Shown here piece after piece: positions 9,771 through 17,949 of a stretch of 64,000 nucleotides of DNA. The notes under the pieces are model-generated. The model saw only the letters and a list, made by a program, of their open reading frames with translations. It made no database searches and was not told where the DNA came from. Origin of the DNA: Shewanella xiamenensis (GTDB taxonomy: Bacteria; Pseudomonadota; Gammaproteobacteria; Enterobacterales; Shewanellaceae); NCBI RefSeq assembly GCF_014647135.1, contig NZ_BMOP01000011.1, positions 1 through 64,000 of the forward strand. Direction: 5' to 3'. The translations under genes and the position numbers were made by a program. Every line of letters starts with the position of its first letter. The stretch's first letter is position 1.

Positions 9771-9805
9771 TGACTGTAGAGCGGGGTTAATTAACTCTAC
9801 AGTCA
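9771..9805 (-). repeat. Perfect 11-bp hairpin in the speF-potE spacer
   Basis: TGACTGTAGAG (9771-9781) pairs with CTCTACAGTCA (9795-9805) around a 13-nt loop. It is located immediately after the speF stop on the minus strand. The downstream bases are only weakly U-rich (ATTTC). It probably acts as an intercistronic element setting the speF:potE ratio or partial termination. Confidence 0.65.
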
Positions 9806-9812
9806 GATTCAA

Positions 9813-11975
9813 TTATTTATTTAATACATAACCTAAGGCTTGGATTTTTCCGTCTGGGGTGCTTTCGAGGTAAACACCTTGTAATTCTGGAGAGAATCCG
9901 GGTAATAAATTGATGCCTTCTTCAAGGGCTAGGAAATAACGTTGTACTGCGCCACCCCATATTTCACCTGGCACCATACATAACACCCCTGGTGGATATG
10001 GCAGGGCGCCTTCTGCGGCAATTCGCCCTTCGATTTGTGACAGTGGCACTAATTCAACATTGCCGCGAATAAACTCGAGGTTAGCTTCCTGTGGGTCCAT
10101 TACTTTTGTTGGGAAGTGAGCATGGCGGAACATTTCTTTTTGCAGTTGTTTTACGTCATGGCTTACATAAAGGTTGTGCATTTCTTGGCAGAGTTGACGA
10201 ATGGTATAGTCTTTATAACGAGCTTTATTGGCGTTATAGACGTTTGGCAATACTTCCGATAATGGCGCATCTTCATCGACTAATTTCTCGAAGCGAGATA
10301 TTTGCGACACTAAGTGCTGCATTTTTGCCATATCTTCCGCAGGTGTCATCAAGAATAAAATCGAATTTAAGTCGCACTTCTCGGGAATAATATTATTTTC
10401 ACGTAAGAAGTTAGCCAAAATCGTCGCGGGAATACCAAACTCAGTATATTTACCGGTTTCGGCATCAATACCTGGCGTAGTTAATAGGAACTTACAAGGA
10501 TCAACGAAATATTGGCCTTTTTCATAGCCCTCGAAGGAGTGCCATTTTTGTCCGGGTTCAAACTCGAAGAAACGTAAATCATCGGCCATTTGTTCAGTTT
10601 GATAATCCTGCCATGGGCGCCCCTCGATCATACTTGGGATAAATGGCTTGATATATTTACATTTTTTAAGCAGTAACTTACGCGCTTCAATACCGGCTTT
10701 TACCGCTTCACGCCACAGATAACGGCCGCTGGCGCCTTCGTGCATCTTAGCGTTCACATCCAATGCCGCAAACAGCGGGTAGAAGGGGCTGGTAGAGGCA
10801 TGCATCATAAAGGCGTTGTTGAAACGTTTATGGTTGCAGTATCTGGCTTGGCCTTTGATATGTTTATCTTTTTTGTGAATTTGCGAGGTTTGTGAGAAAC
10901 CGGCCTGTTGTTTGTGTACTGATTGAGTCACGATAATACCGGGATCGTCAGGTGTCAGTTCCAGCAGCAGTGGCGAGCAGTCGTTCATCATAGGAATAAA
11001 CTGTTCATAGCCAACCCAAGCCGAGTCAAACAGGATGTAATCACATAGATGACCAATACGATCAACCACTTGGCGAGCATTGTAGATGGTACCGTCATAG
11101 GTGCCGAGCTGGATAATCGCTAAACGGAATGGACGTTGTTCATCGGCTCGTTCTGGTGCTACTTCGCGAATTTGTTCCCTTAAATAAGCTTCTTGGAAGC
11201 AGTGGGCGTCGATACCGCCAATAAATCCGAAGGGGTTACGGGCAGTTTCTAAGTAAATCGGTGTTGCGCCCGCTTGAATTAACGCGCCATGGTGGTTGGA
11301 TTTGTGGTTATTACGGTCGAATAACACTAAATCACCTTTAGCAAGTAGCGCATTGGTAGCGACTTTATTTGAAGAAGAAGTCCCGTTAAGCACAAAGTAG
11401 GTTTTATCGGCGTTAAATACCTTCGCCGCGTATTTTTGTGCATCCAGCGGCGCACCTTCGTGGATCAATAGATCACCGAGTTTAACGTCGGCATTACACA
11501 TATCTGAGCGGAAAATGGTTTCACCAAAGAAATCGAAAAATTGGCGGCCCACAGGATGTTTACGGAAGAATTGACCACCCTGATGGCCTGGGCAGGCAAA
11601 GGTGGAGTTACCCATTTCCACGTATTTTTTCAGTGTGCCAAAGAAAGGTGGTAGTAGAGCTTGCTCATATTTTTGGACGGCGGTTTCGACCTGTTTTCCA
11701 TAGAAATCGGTATTGCTACCGCAGAGTTCAAATACCCCGGTAATCGAGGAGCAAATATCATCTGGGAAGGTTTCTTCACAGCAAACGGATACGAAAATAG
11801 GCAGTTTTAATCCGGTATTTTTAATTTTTTCAACAATACCATTTTTAACATCATCAACAGAAACTACAGCCGCGCCCACATCGCAAAAATCTGTGGTTAA
11901 TACATTGACAACTTCTCTGTCTATTTCAAAACATGATCTAACAGATAAGCTGGCGGCAACTTTTAATGATTTCAT
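9813..11975 (-). CDS. speF: Inducible ornithine decarboxylase SpeF
   Basis: 720 residues, a PLP-dependent group III decarboxylase that converts ornithine to putrescine and CO2. An N-terminal wing domain opens with MKSLKVAAS. The PLP core contains STFACPGHQGGQFFRKHP, FVLNGTSSSNK and the PLP-lysine motif TQSVHKQQAGFSQ, all hallmarks of SpeF/SpeC/CadA/LdcC. The start was chosen at the ATG with an AGGGA ribosome-binding site; a TTG 13 codons upstream is less likely. The linked potE and the upstream leader peptide identify it as the inducible SpeF rather than biosynthetic SpeC. Expression should be induced by ornithine and acid. Confidence 0.93.
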   Translation of the reverse strand: MKSLKVAASLSVRSCFEIDREVVNVLTTDFCDVGAAVVSVDDVKNGIVEKIKNTGLKLPIFVSVCCEETFPDDICSSITGVFELCGSNTDFYGKQVETAVQKYEQALLPPFFGTLKKYVEMGNSTFACPGHQGGQFFRKHPVGRQFFDFFGETIFRSDMCNADVKLGDLLIHEGAPLDAQKYAAKVFNADKTYFVLNGTSSSNKVATNALLAKGDLVLFDRNNHKSNHHGALIQAGATPIYLETARNPFGFIGGIDAHCFQEAYLREQIREVAPERADEQRPFRLAIIQLGTYDGTIYNARQVVDRIGHLCDYILFDSAWVGYEQFIPMMNDCSPLLLELTPDDPGIIVTQSVHKQQAGFSQTSQIHKKDKHIKGQARYCNHKRFNNAFMMHASTSPFYPLFAALDVNAKMHEGASGRYLWREAVKAGIEARKLLLKKCKYIKPFIPSMIEGRPWQDYQTEQMADDLRFFEFEPGQKWHSFEGYEKGQYFVDPCKFLLTTPGIDAETGKYTEFGIPATILANFLRENNIIPEKCDLNSILFLMTPAEDMAKMQHLVSQISRFEKLVDEDAPLSEVLPNVYNANKARYKDYTIRQLCQEMHNLYVSHDVKQLQKEMFRHAHFPTKVMDPQEANLEFIRGNVELVPLSQIEGRIAAEGALPYPPGVLCMVPGEIWGGAVQRYFLALEEGINLLPGFSPELQGVYLESTPDGKIQALGYVLNK

Positions 11976-12286
11976 CGTTAATTTCCCTTTTACTTTAAAA
12001 AGTTTTGGATACAACTTGGCCTATACCTAATTAAAAATATTAATGGTATTAAATTAGATATGGCTATTCCGTGTGCAGATATGATGAAGCTATAAGTCGT
12101 CCAAGAATAAATAGATAGATTTATTCAAAATGAATGACTTAGCCGCAGCGTTACTGCACGAGCAAAAGAATGCTTTGATTTAGGTGCGAGATAATAAACC
12201 TGAAAAAAAACAGTACGATAAGTGTATGCGCTTACGAGGGCAATACCACTTTAGACCTGTTAATTGGTCTACTACCTACGCGAAGA
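11976..12286 (-). promoter_or_regulatory. speFL-speF intercistronic leader (about 310 nt)
   Basis: Long untranslated stretch between the SpeFL stop and the speF start. Sixteen bases after the SpeFL stop is a small hairpin (TAGACC at 12266-12271 with GGTCTA at 12252-12257). In enterobacteria the equivalent region is where Rho terminates unless a ribosome arrested on SpeFL lets an antiterminator hairpin form. By analogy this segment should hold the Rho-loading site; I infer this from position and length only. Confidence 0.55.
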
Positions 12287-12391
12287 TTAGCGAAGGAAGA
12301 TAAATGAATGGTCGAAGTAATCACGTTGGCTAGGCATCATGATATGTCTAGTACGTCGAATATGTGCCATGATTTTAGATTTCCTCTTCAT
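12287..12391 (-). CDS. speFL: SpeFL, ornithine-sensing leader peptide of speF
   Basis: 34 codons, too short for most gene finders. The peptide contains MAHIRRTRHIM and later RDYFDHSF and a final Arg. From memory the E. coli SpeFL peptide is also 34 residues, with MPHIRRTTHIM at the same positions (8-18), an aromatic/Asp segment near 25-28 and a terminal Arg. The identical length and the conserved HIRRTxHIM block, where ornithine-dependent arrest determinants lie, make the assignment strong. GGAG lies 6 nt before the ATG. The peptide starts about 415 bases upstream of the speF start, in the same direction. Expected role: the ribosome translating SpeFL stalls when ornithine is bound, blocking Rho-dependent termination and allowing speF-potE transcription. 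Confidence 0.9.
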   Translation of the reverse strand: MKRKSKIMAHIRRTRHIMMPSQRDYFDHSFIFLR

Positions 12392-12875
12392 ATACAACTC
12401 CATTATGAAATTCGAGAAAATTATTAATTCGTTTTATTACGGCATGGAGTTTATCTAGGTGTTGCCAATAAAAATATGATCGGTGTCTTATTTTTAATTA
12501 ACTGTAATTATTTATTGCAATAAGTTTTATCTGTGTAATTACAGTCAATCATCCTTAAGTATCATTATCTAAATAACGAAAGTAAATATTGTCAGTTTAT
12601 TTTTAAAATTAAAAATGCATAAATTTATAAATAATAAATATCTAATTACGCGCAAACTACAGTATTAATTTGCTTGGTGATTTATAGGGTACGCCATCCT
12701 TGCATAAAAATGCAGATGAAGTCTTTACAAAATCACTTGAGTGCTTAAATATGACAAAAAGTCGACACTTTTTCTCAATTTTGAGCATTTAGGGAAGAAA
12801 ATTGGCGTTTTGAGGCAGGTTTGCCACTTAAGACTGACGTAAATTAGCGGTGTTACGTATCAATTGGAGATTGTG
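12392..12875. promoter_or_regulatory. AT-rich divergent control region between speFL and the PEBP gene
   Basis: About 480 bases without a gene. It is markedly AT-rich and must contain the leftward speFL-speF promoter and the rightward promoter of the PEBP-like gene. I could not pick a convincing pair of promoter hexamers. The AT-rich character would fit H-NS-type silencing, but that is speculation. Confidence 0.4.
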
Positions 12876-13424
12876 ATGAAGCATTTACATAAGTGGATAG
12901 TCGGAATTGGATTATTTACCGCAGTATTAGGGTCGGTGCAGGCCATGACCTTATCGAGCAAAGATATTAGTGAAGGTCAGCAATTATCGAATCAATTTGT
13001 TTTTAATGGGTTTGGCTGTACAGGCGCAAATATTTCGCCCCAACTTGCTTGGCGCGATGCCCCTGAAGGCACGAAAGCCTATGCGGTGACGGCGTATGAT
13101 CCCGATGCACCCACGGGCAGCGGCTGGTGGCATTGGGCAGTTTATAATATTGGTGGCGATCAACAGCAATTAGCGCAAGGTGCGGGTTCTAAAGCCAATG
13201 CATTACCTAAAGGGGCGATTGCGCTAAAGAATGATTTTGGCACCACCGACTTTGGTGGCGCCTGTCCACCGCAGGGGCATGGCATGCACCGATATGAATT
13301 TACAGTGTGGGCGCTACCGTCGCCATTAGAGTTACCTAAGGATGCCTCACCCGCGCTGTTAGGCTTTATGCTCAATGCACAAGCTTTAGGGCACGCTAAG
13401 CTGACCGCAGTGTATCACCGCTGA
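12876..13424 (+). CDS. YbhB/YbcL (PEBP) family secreted protein
   Basis: 182 residues with a signal peptide ending near SVQA|MTLSS. The mature part is a phosphatidylethanolamine-binding/Raf-kinase-inhibitor-like fold: FVFNGFGCTGANISPQLAW, AYAVTAYDPDAPTGSGWWHW, then a GMHRYEFTVWAL strand. These match the bacterial PEBP motifs DPDAP and GxHRY. The bacterial role is unknown; the protein is probably periplasmic. The start was chosen for the GGAG ribosome-binding site 6 nt before this ATG rather than the upstream TTG. The AraC regulator follows after only 17 bases, so the two are probably one transcript. Confidence 0.88.
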   Translation: MKHLHKWIVGIGLFTAVLGSVQAMTLSSKDISEGQQLSNQFVFNGFGCTGANISPQLAWRDAPEGTKAYAVTAYDPDAPTGSGWWHWAVYNIGGDQQQLAQGAGSKANALPKGAIALKNDFGTTDFGGACPPQGHGMHRYEFTVWALPSPLELPKDASPALLGFMLNAQALGHAKLTAVYHR

Positions 13425-13441
13425 TATTACAGGGCTGATGT

Positions 13442-14200
13442 ATGATCCGCATGTTTGAATACGACTCGAAACAGGCGCAGTCACTCTCACGGGTGCCTGT
13501 GCATCAGCCCTCGATTATTAGAGTGATCCAAGGGGAAAAGTCGTTGCTTTGGCAAGATGATACCCTCGCCGTGAATGCGGAACAGCTATTATTGTTACCC
13601 GCCGGAAGCCATATCAGTTTCGTCAATCGGCCAATGAGCGGACGTTACCGAGCGGTGCAACTCGTCTTGCCCTATGAGTTGCCCTCAGGCGTTACGCTGG
13701 CGGCAACCGATAGGACGATGCCAAAGCCTACACAAACGATCTCACGCTCGGTCGATTTTGCCTGGAATGCGTTACTGCATAGTCTGACCTTGGCGCTGCC
13801 CACATCGGTGCAGATGCATTATTTAGCCGCATTATTGTTAAGTTTGCCGCAGCAAAGTAGTGTTAATTGGCTTTATGGGCATAAGCAATCGAGTGTCACT
13901 CAAGCCGTATTGGCAATACTGAGTCAACATCCTTCTGCCCCATGGCAGCAAGAGGAAATCGCCGACAAGTTGCATATGAGCAGTGCCAGTTTAAGACGTA
14001 AACTGGCGCAGGAAGACACTAGCTTTAGGCAATTGCTCGCAGAAGTGCGCTTGTGCCAGGGTTTAGCACTATTGCAAAACTCTAGCGATTCAGTTTTACA
14101 AGTCGCATTGTCTTGCGGGTACTTGTCAGCAGAAAAATTTTCAGCACGCTTTAAACAAACTTTCGGCCTGACACCCGCTGCATATCGCCGTACACTGTGA
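13442..14200 (+). CDS. AraC family transcriptional regulator
   Basis: 252 residues. The N-terminal half looks like a small cupin sensor domain (RVIQGEKSLLWQDD, LLLLPAGSHISFVNRP). The C-terminal half (about 150-250) has two helix-turn-helix motifs: AEIADKLHMSSASLRRKL-like (here EEIADKLHMSSASLRRKLAQ) and VALSCGYLSAEKFSARFKQTFGLTPAAYR, the latter being the AraC/XylS signature. It lies 17 bases after the PEBP-like gene and 31 bases before the YkvA gene. It probably controls this small cluster, but no operator was identified. Confidence 0.88.
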   Translation: MIRMFEYDSKQAQSLSRVPVHQPSIIRVIQGEKSLLWQDDTLAVNAEQLLLLPAGSHISFVNRPMSGRYRAVQLVLPYELPSGVTLAATDRTMPKPTQTISRSVDFAWNALLHSLTLALPTSVQMHYLAALLLSLPQQSSVNWLYGHKQSSVTQAVLAILSQHPSAPWQQEEIADKLHMSSASLRRKLAQEDTSFRQLLAEVRLCQGLALLQNSSDSVLQVALSCGYLSAEKFSARFKQTFGLTPAAYRRTL

Positions 14201-14231
14201 GTCGTCAATATCGCTAAATTAGGAAGTAGAC

Positions 14232-14582
14232 ATGGCAGAAGAGCAATTCACTGAAACTGGTTTTTGGAACAAAATCAAAATGTTTGGTCGCCAGGCTGGG
14301 CGTGAGGTGGTTGAGCGTGCTTTGTGGCTTTACTATGCTGCGCAAAAGCCTAATACACCTACGTGGGCCAAGTCGGTAATTTTTGGGGCCTTGGCGTATT
14401 TTATCTCGCCTTTAGATGCGATTCCCGATTTAACGCCGTTAGTCGGTTTTACTGATGATTTAGGGGCGTTAGCGGCGGCGTTGACTATGGTAACGCTTTA
14501 TATTGATGATGAGGTTAAATCACTGGCTGCGGCTAAGTTAGCGTTGTGGTTTGGCGATGAGCCGACAACGCCTAAATCCTGA
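14232..14582 (+). CDS. YkvA family protein (DUF1232)
   Basis: 116 residues. A hydrophobic segment holds the DUF1232 signature SVIFGALAYFISPLDAIPDL, then GFTDDLGALAAAL, with the conserved P-x-D-x-I-P-D and (T/L)DD patterns. Family members are small membrane-associated proteins of unknown function. An AGGAAG ribosome-binding site precedes the ATG. Placed just after the AraC regulator, it may be the last gene of that transcript. Confidence 0.85.
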   Translation: MAEEQFTETGFWNKIKMFGRQAGREVVERALWLYYAAQKPNTPTWAKSVIFGALAYFISPLDAIPDLTPLVGFTDDLGALAAALTMVTLYIDDEVKSLAAAKLALWFGDEPTTPKS

Positions 14583-14753
14583 TGTCTCTGTGCATTAAAC
14601 CTTAAAAATATGATTTTATTAGTGGTTAATGAAGATGAGTTGGCTTAGTTTTTTGAGGGTAAAAAAATTTTCTGTTAAACGTTTCACTATTACGCAATTG
14701 CGCTATATGCTAGCGCTGTTTTGTGAACCCATTGTGTGTGTTTAGGCAAATAA

Positions 14754-16151
14754 ATGAAAAATATTATGGTGGTGATCCTGTGGTTGATAGGAGTCTCTGC
14801 CGCCACTCCCGTGTTCGCCGATAAGGCCTCGCCAGAACAACTCGCTCGTCTGTACCTCGATTTTATGGCTCAAACTAGTCGTCAGAGTGAAACTCTGTGG
14901 CCGGGATTTCGTCTCGACGATAAAGTCCACCTCTTCAGCTATGCGGGCAGTGTTTGGTTACGTCAGCCCGGTGGTGAGATTATTAAAGACAACAGTGTGT
15001 TAGAGTCAGTTAACCTTCACTCTGGTCTATCAGTTAATTTTGGTTTTCCTCAGTATCAAGGGTTGGCTGGTGTGCTGATCCAGCTAGAGTCTCCCACGAT
15101 TCAATTTGATAGTACGACAAAAACTGCCGATTTGCCTTTCGTGATTTGGGCTGGCAATAGCGTACATGAGGCGTTTCATTTTTACGCTCAATCCGAGTGG
15201 CGTGTATTAGAGGACGCTCGCCGCTATGAAGGGGAGGTCTACCCGCTTAATTTTGATGCGCGCTATTACCGTCTTCAGTTATTCAACTCGCTCATGTCAG
15301 CCTTAAAACAGCCCGAGCAACAAGCATTGTACTTAGGCCATGCGGCTTACTGGTTGCAGGCATGGCGTCAAACGGCGCCTAACGAAGATAAAGTCAGTTA
15401 TGTGAGTGATTTAGTCGAAGGCAGTGCAAAATACGTTGAGTTGATTGCGGGCGCGCGCTTCCTGAGCCAAAACCAAACCTATCTCGGTTATCAACAGATA
15501 CTGCTGCAATATGTGCAGGATTATTATCAACAGCAGCAAATGCTTGGCGGTTGGACGGCCGAAGCTGAGAATATCGGCGCACTTGCGGGAATACTGTTAG
15601 ATAGCACTCAAGATGCCTATGTGTGGAAGGAGTCGGTGATGTCGGGCATGTTGCCCGTGGATTTACTGCTCGGCCGCATTAAGCCGATTGCGCCTCCTGT
15701 TGGGCAGAATATGACGCAGAAGAAACGGCTGCAGGATATGCTGGCCTACTATCCGGCGACGGAGCAAAAACTGACACAGTTGCTTAAGGATGTGCAGGAC
15801 CCGAAAGTACCGTTATTGGTGATGCCGAGTGTGAGCGATAGCAGCAGTTTTATCGATGTGGGTGAGGTGCGCTCCGGGTTTTATGTGGTGCCCTATCAAG
15901 AAGAAATGACCCAAGCCTATTTAGGGATGAGTTCACAATTCAGTAACTTAAATCTAAATGGTAGTCCTTTGTTAGATGTACCTTTACAAAATTATTGTGA
16001 GGGCATTGAAGCTGCAACTCTGTTACCTTTGGGGTTCACCTTTCAGCGCGAAGGTCAGTATTTGGTGTTCAATGAGCCGGAAATCCATGGCACCATCCGG
16101 GTTTCTGCAAGTGTTGTTGAGGGAAGAACCCTCTACTGTGCGATGAATTAA
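14754..16151 (+). CDS. Secreted protein of unknown function with an HExxH motif
   Basis: 465 residues with a signal peptide ending near VFA|DKAS (residue 23). I do not recognise the family. H138-E139-A-F-H142 sits after a hydrophobic stretch (PFVIWAGNSV) and fits a zincin HExxH helix. About 80 residues later, E222-G-S-A-K-Y-V-E229 resembles the glutamate helix that supplies the third zinc ligand in gluzincins. A periplasmic metallopeptidase-like fold is therefore possible, inferred from motifs only. The next gene, an acyltransferase, begins one base after this stop, so the two are almost certainly translationally linked and may act on the same envelope substrate. Confidence 0.6.
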   Translation: MKNIMVVILWLIGVSAATPVFADKASPEQLARLYLDFMAQTSRQSETLWPGFRLDDKVHLFSYAGSVWLRQPGGEIIKDNSVLESVNLHSGLSVNFGFPQYQGLAGVLIQLESPTIQFDSTTKTADLPFVIWAGNSVHEAFHFYAQSEWRVLEDARRYEGEVYPLNFDARYYRLQLFNSLMSALKQPEQQALYLGHAAYWLQAWRQTAPNEDKVSYVSDLVEGSAKYVELIAGARFLSQNQTYLGYQQILLQYVQDYYQQQQMLGGWTAEAENIGALAGILLDSTQDAYVWKESVMSGMLPVDLLLGRIKPIAPPVGQNMTQKKRLQDMLAYYPATEQKLTQLLKDVQDPKVPLLVMPSVSDSSSFIDVGEVRSGFYVVPYQEEMTQAYLGMSSQFSNLNLNGSPLLDVPLQNYCEGIEAATLLPLGFTFQREGQYLVFNEPEIHGTIRVSASVVEGRTLYCAMN

Positions 16152-16152
16152 T

Positions 16153-17190
16153 ATGAGAAAAAATCAGCTCGAATTTACCTACATGCGTGGCATCGCGATT
16201 ATTTTTATCGTGCTTGGCCACAGTATTTATAACTCTGGGGAAGGGTTTCCGTTATTGCTGGAAAATTTACTCAGGGGAGGCACGGCGTTGTTCGTGTTTA
16301 TCTCTGGTTATTTTTTTCATCGGATTTTTTATAAGGATTTCGATTACGGTAAGTTCATGAAGAATAAAGTGCAAAATGTGCTTTATCCCTTCTTAGTGGT
16401 TTCCGCTGTTGGCTTATTCTGCTTAAGTTTACGCTGGATTTTTATGGAGCATCAGCCACTTGAACAGTTGTTGCTCAGTATTTTTTATACCGTACGAAAT
16501 GGCTACATCTTGTATCCGCACTGGTATATCCCGTTTATCATGGCGGTGTTTTTATTCTCGCCAGTGTTTTTGTGGTTTATCCGCTGCTCGCAGCAAATGC
16601 GTTGGACGCTATTTGTGCTGAGTTGTGTAGTGGCAATCCTACTCCACAGACCCATAGGTAACGTCAACTTCATCCATTCAGTGGTTTACTATATGCCTTT
16701 CTATTTGATTGGTATTCTATACTCCCAAGATGAACATATTGTGACGCGCTATGGCTCGATTTTCAGTGCATTAGCGGTGATCTTCCTGATCGTCAGTCTG
16801 GTCGAGCAAAGCTACATAGTGCAGCACATTGGTAACTACCATAAAGCGCCGTTTGAATATAACGGCATCGACTGGCAGTTTATCCAAAAACTGAGCCTGT
16901 GTGTGTTGGTGCTTAACTTCTGTGATTGGCTGTCAAAACGTAGTCGCTTACCTTGGCTTATCGAAATCGCCGAAATGAGTTTTGCGATTTTCTTTATCCA
17001 TCCGCTGTTCGATATGTTGTTTAATACCACTGCAACGATATTCCGTTTCCGTTTTCCGCCTGGGTCTGCTATCACGAGTATTCTGTTCTCGGCCGCGATT
17101 TTTCTCTTCCTGATGGTGGGTAGTATTATCACGGCACGCTTTATCAAAAAACGTTTAGGTAACCGTTCTCGTCTTTACATCGGTTGGTAA
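16153..17190 (+). CDS. Acyltransferase family 3 membrane protein
   Basis: 345 residues, about ten transmembrane segments. The N-terminus has the family signature: EFTYMRGIAIIFIVLGHS with R12 and H23, then GTALFVFISGYFF. This matches the OatA/WecH/OAC acyltransferase-3 domain, which transfers acetyl or other acyl groups to extracytoplasmic sugars. There is no C-terminal SGNH domain. The ATG is one base after the previous stop with little ribosome-binding site, implying translational coupling to the HExxH protein. Confidence 0.85.
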   Translation: MRKNQLEFTYMRGIAIIFIVLGHSIYNSGEGFPLLLENLLRGGTALFVFISGYFFHRIFYKDFDYGKFMKNKVQNVLYPFLVVSAVGLFCLSLRWIFMEHQPLEQLLLSIFYTVRNGYILYPHWYIPFIMAVFLFSPVFLWFIRCSQQMRWTLFVLSCVVAILLHRPIGNVNFIHSVVYYMPFYLIGILYSQDEHIVTRYGSIFSALAVIFLIVSLVEQSYIVQHIGNYHKAPFEYNGIDWQFIQKLSLCVLVLNFCDWLSKRSRLPWLIEIAEMSFAIFFIHPLFDMLFNTTATIFRFRFPPGSAITSILFSAAIFLFLMVGSIITARFIKKRLGNRSRLYIGW

Positions 17191-17274
17191 TCCTTCACAA
17201 GTACAGGGGAATTAAGTTTAAATTTATTCCCCTGTGTTAGCGTGTTTTGCATTGAATTTCCCATGGAAAACATA

Positions 17275-17877
17275 ATGCAAACTATCACCTTAGCACGTCT
17301 TGGAATTGTCGGCCTATGGATGGCAACGCCAGTATTTGCCAATGCGACTCCCAAACCTGCACTTGCCATAGAACAAGAGACTTTCTTCAATCAATTAGCC
17401 GCCCATTGCGGTAAAGCGTTTGCGGGTAAAGTCGTCTCAAAGGACAGCGCCGATGCGGCTTTTCGTGATAAGTCATTAGTGATGCATGTGCGAGAGTGCA
17501 GCGATACTGAGCTGAAAATCCCATTCCATGTGGGAGACGACCATTCCCGTACTTGGGTGATCACTAAAACGGATCAGGGGTTAAGGTTAAAGCACGATCA
17601 CCGCCATCAAGATGGGACTGAAGATAAAGTCACTATGTATGGTGGCGATACCGTCAGTATGGGAACCAGTCAAAAGCAATCATTTCCCATCGATCAGGCA
17701 TCGATTGATAACTTTATGCAAAATGGCCTAACCCAGTCTGTCACCAATGTGTGGCATATAGAAGTTACGCCAAACACCTTCAGTTATTTACTCACTCGGG
17801 AAGCTCGTCATTTTCAAGTGGATTTTGATCTAACCCAACCGCAGCCTTTACCGCCAGTTCCTTGGGGACATGAGTAG
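17275..17877 (+). CDS. Exported protein of unknown function
   Basis: About 200 residues. With the ATG at 17275 the chain begins with a signal peptide (MQTITLARLG... ending VFA|NATP). Another in-frame ATG four codons upstream (17263) is possible; GGA lies 8 nt before the chosen one. The mature protein has two cysteines (AAHCGKAF and VRECSD) that could form a disulfide, and a His/Asp-rich stretch (KHDHRHQDGTED). No domain recognised. It is 84 bases after the acyltransferase and may share its transcript. Confidence 0.65.
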   Translation: MQTITLARLGIVGLWMATPVFANATPKPALAIEQETFFNQLAAHCGKAFAGKVVSKDSADAAFRDKSLVMHVRECSDTELKIPFHVGDDHSRTWVITKTDQGLRLKHDHRHQDGTEDKVTMYGGDTVSMGTSQKQSFPIDQASIDNFMQNGLTQSVTNVWHIEVTPNTFSYLLTREARHFQVDFDLTQPQPLPPVPWGHE

Positions 17878-17896
17878 GTTAAAGCGTAATTAAAAC

Positions 17897-17929
17897 AAAA
17901 CCTCTGAGCTTTTCGAGTTCAGAGGTTTT
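17897..17929. terminator. Bidirectional terminator between convergent genes
   Basis: AAAACCTCTGA pairs with TCAGAGGTTTT across a short loop, giving A-rich and U-rich flanks on both strands. It sits 20 bases after the exported protein stop and 21 bases beyond the SYLF gene stop, so it can serve both convergent transcripts. Confidence 0.75.
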
Positions 17930-17949
17930 CTGGAAGCAGTCTTGTAATC

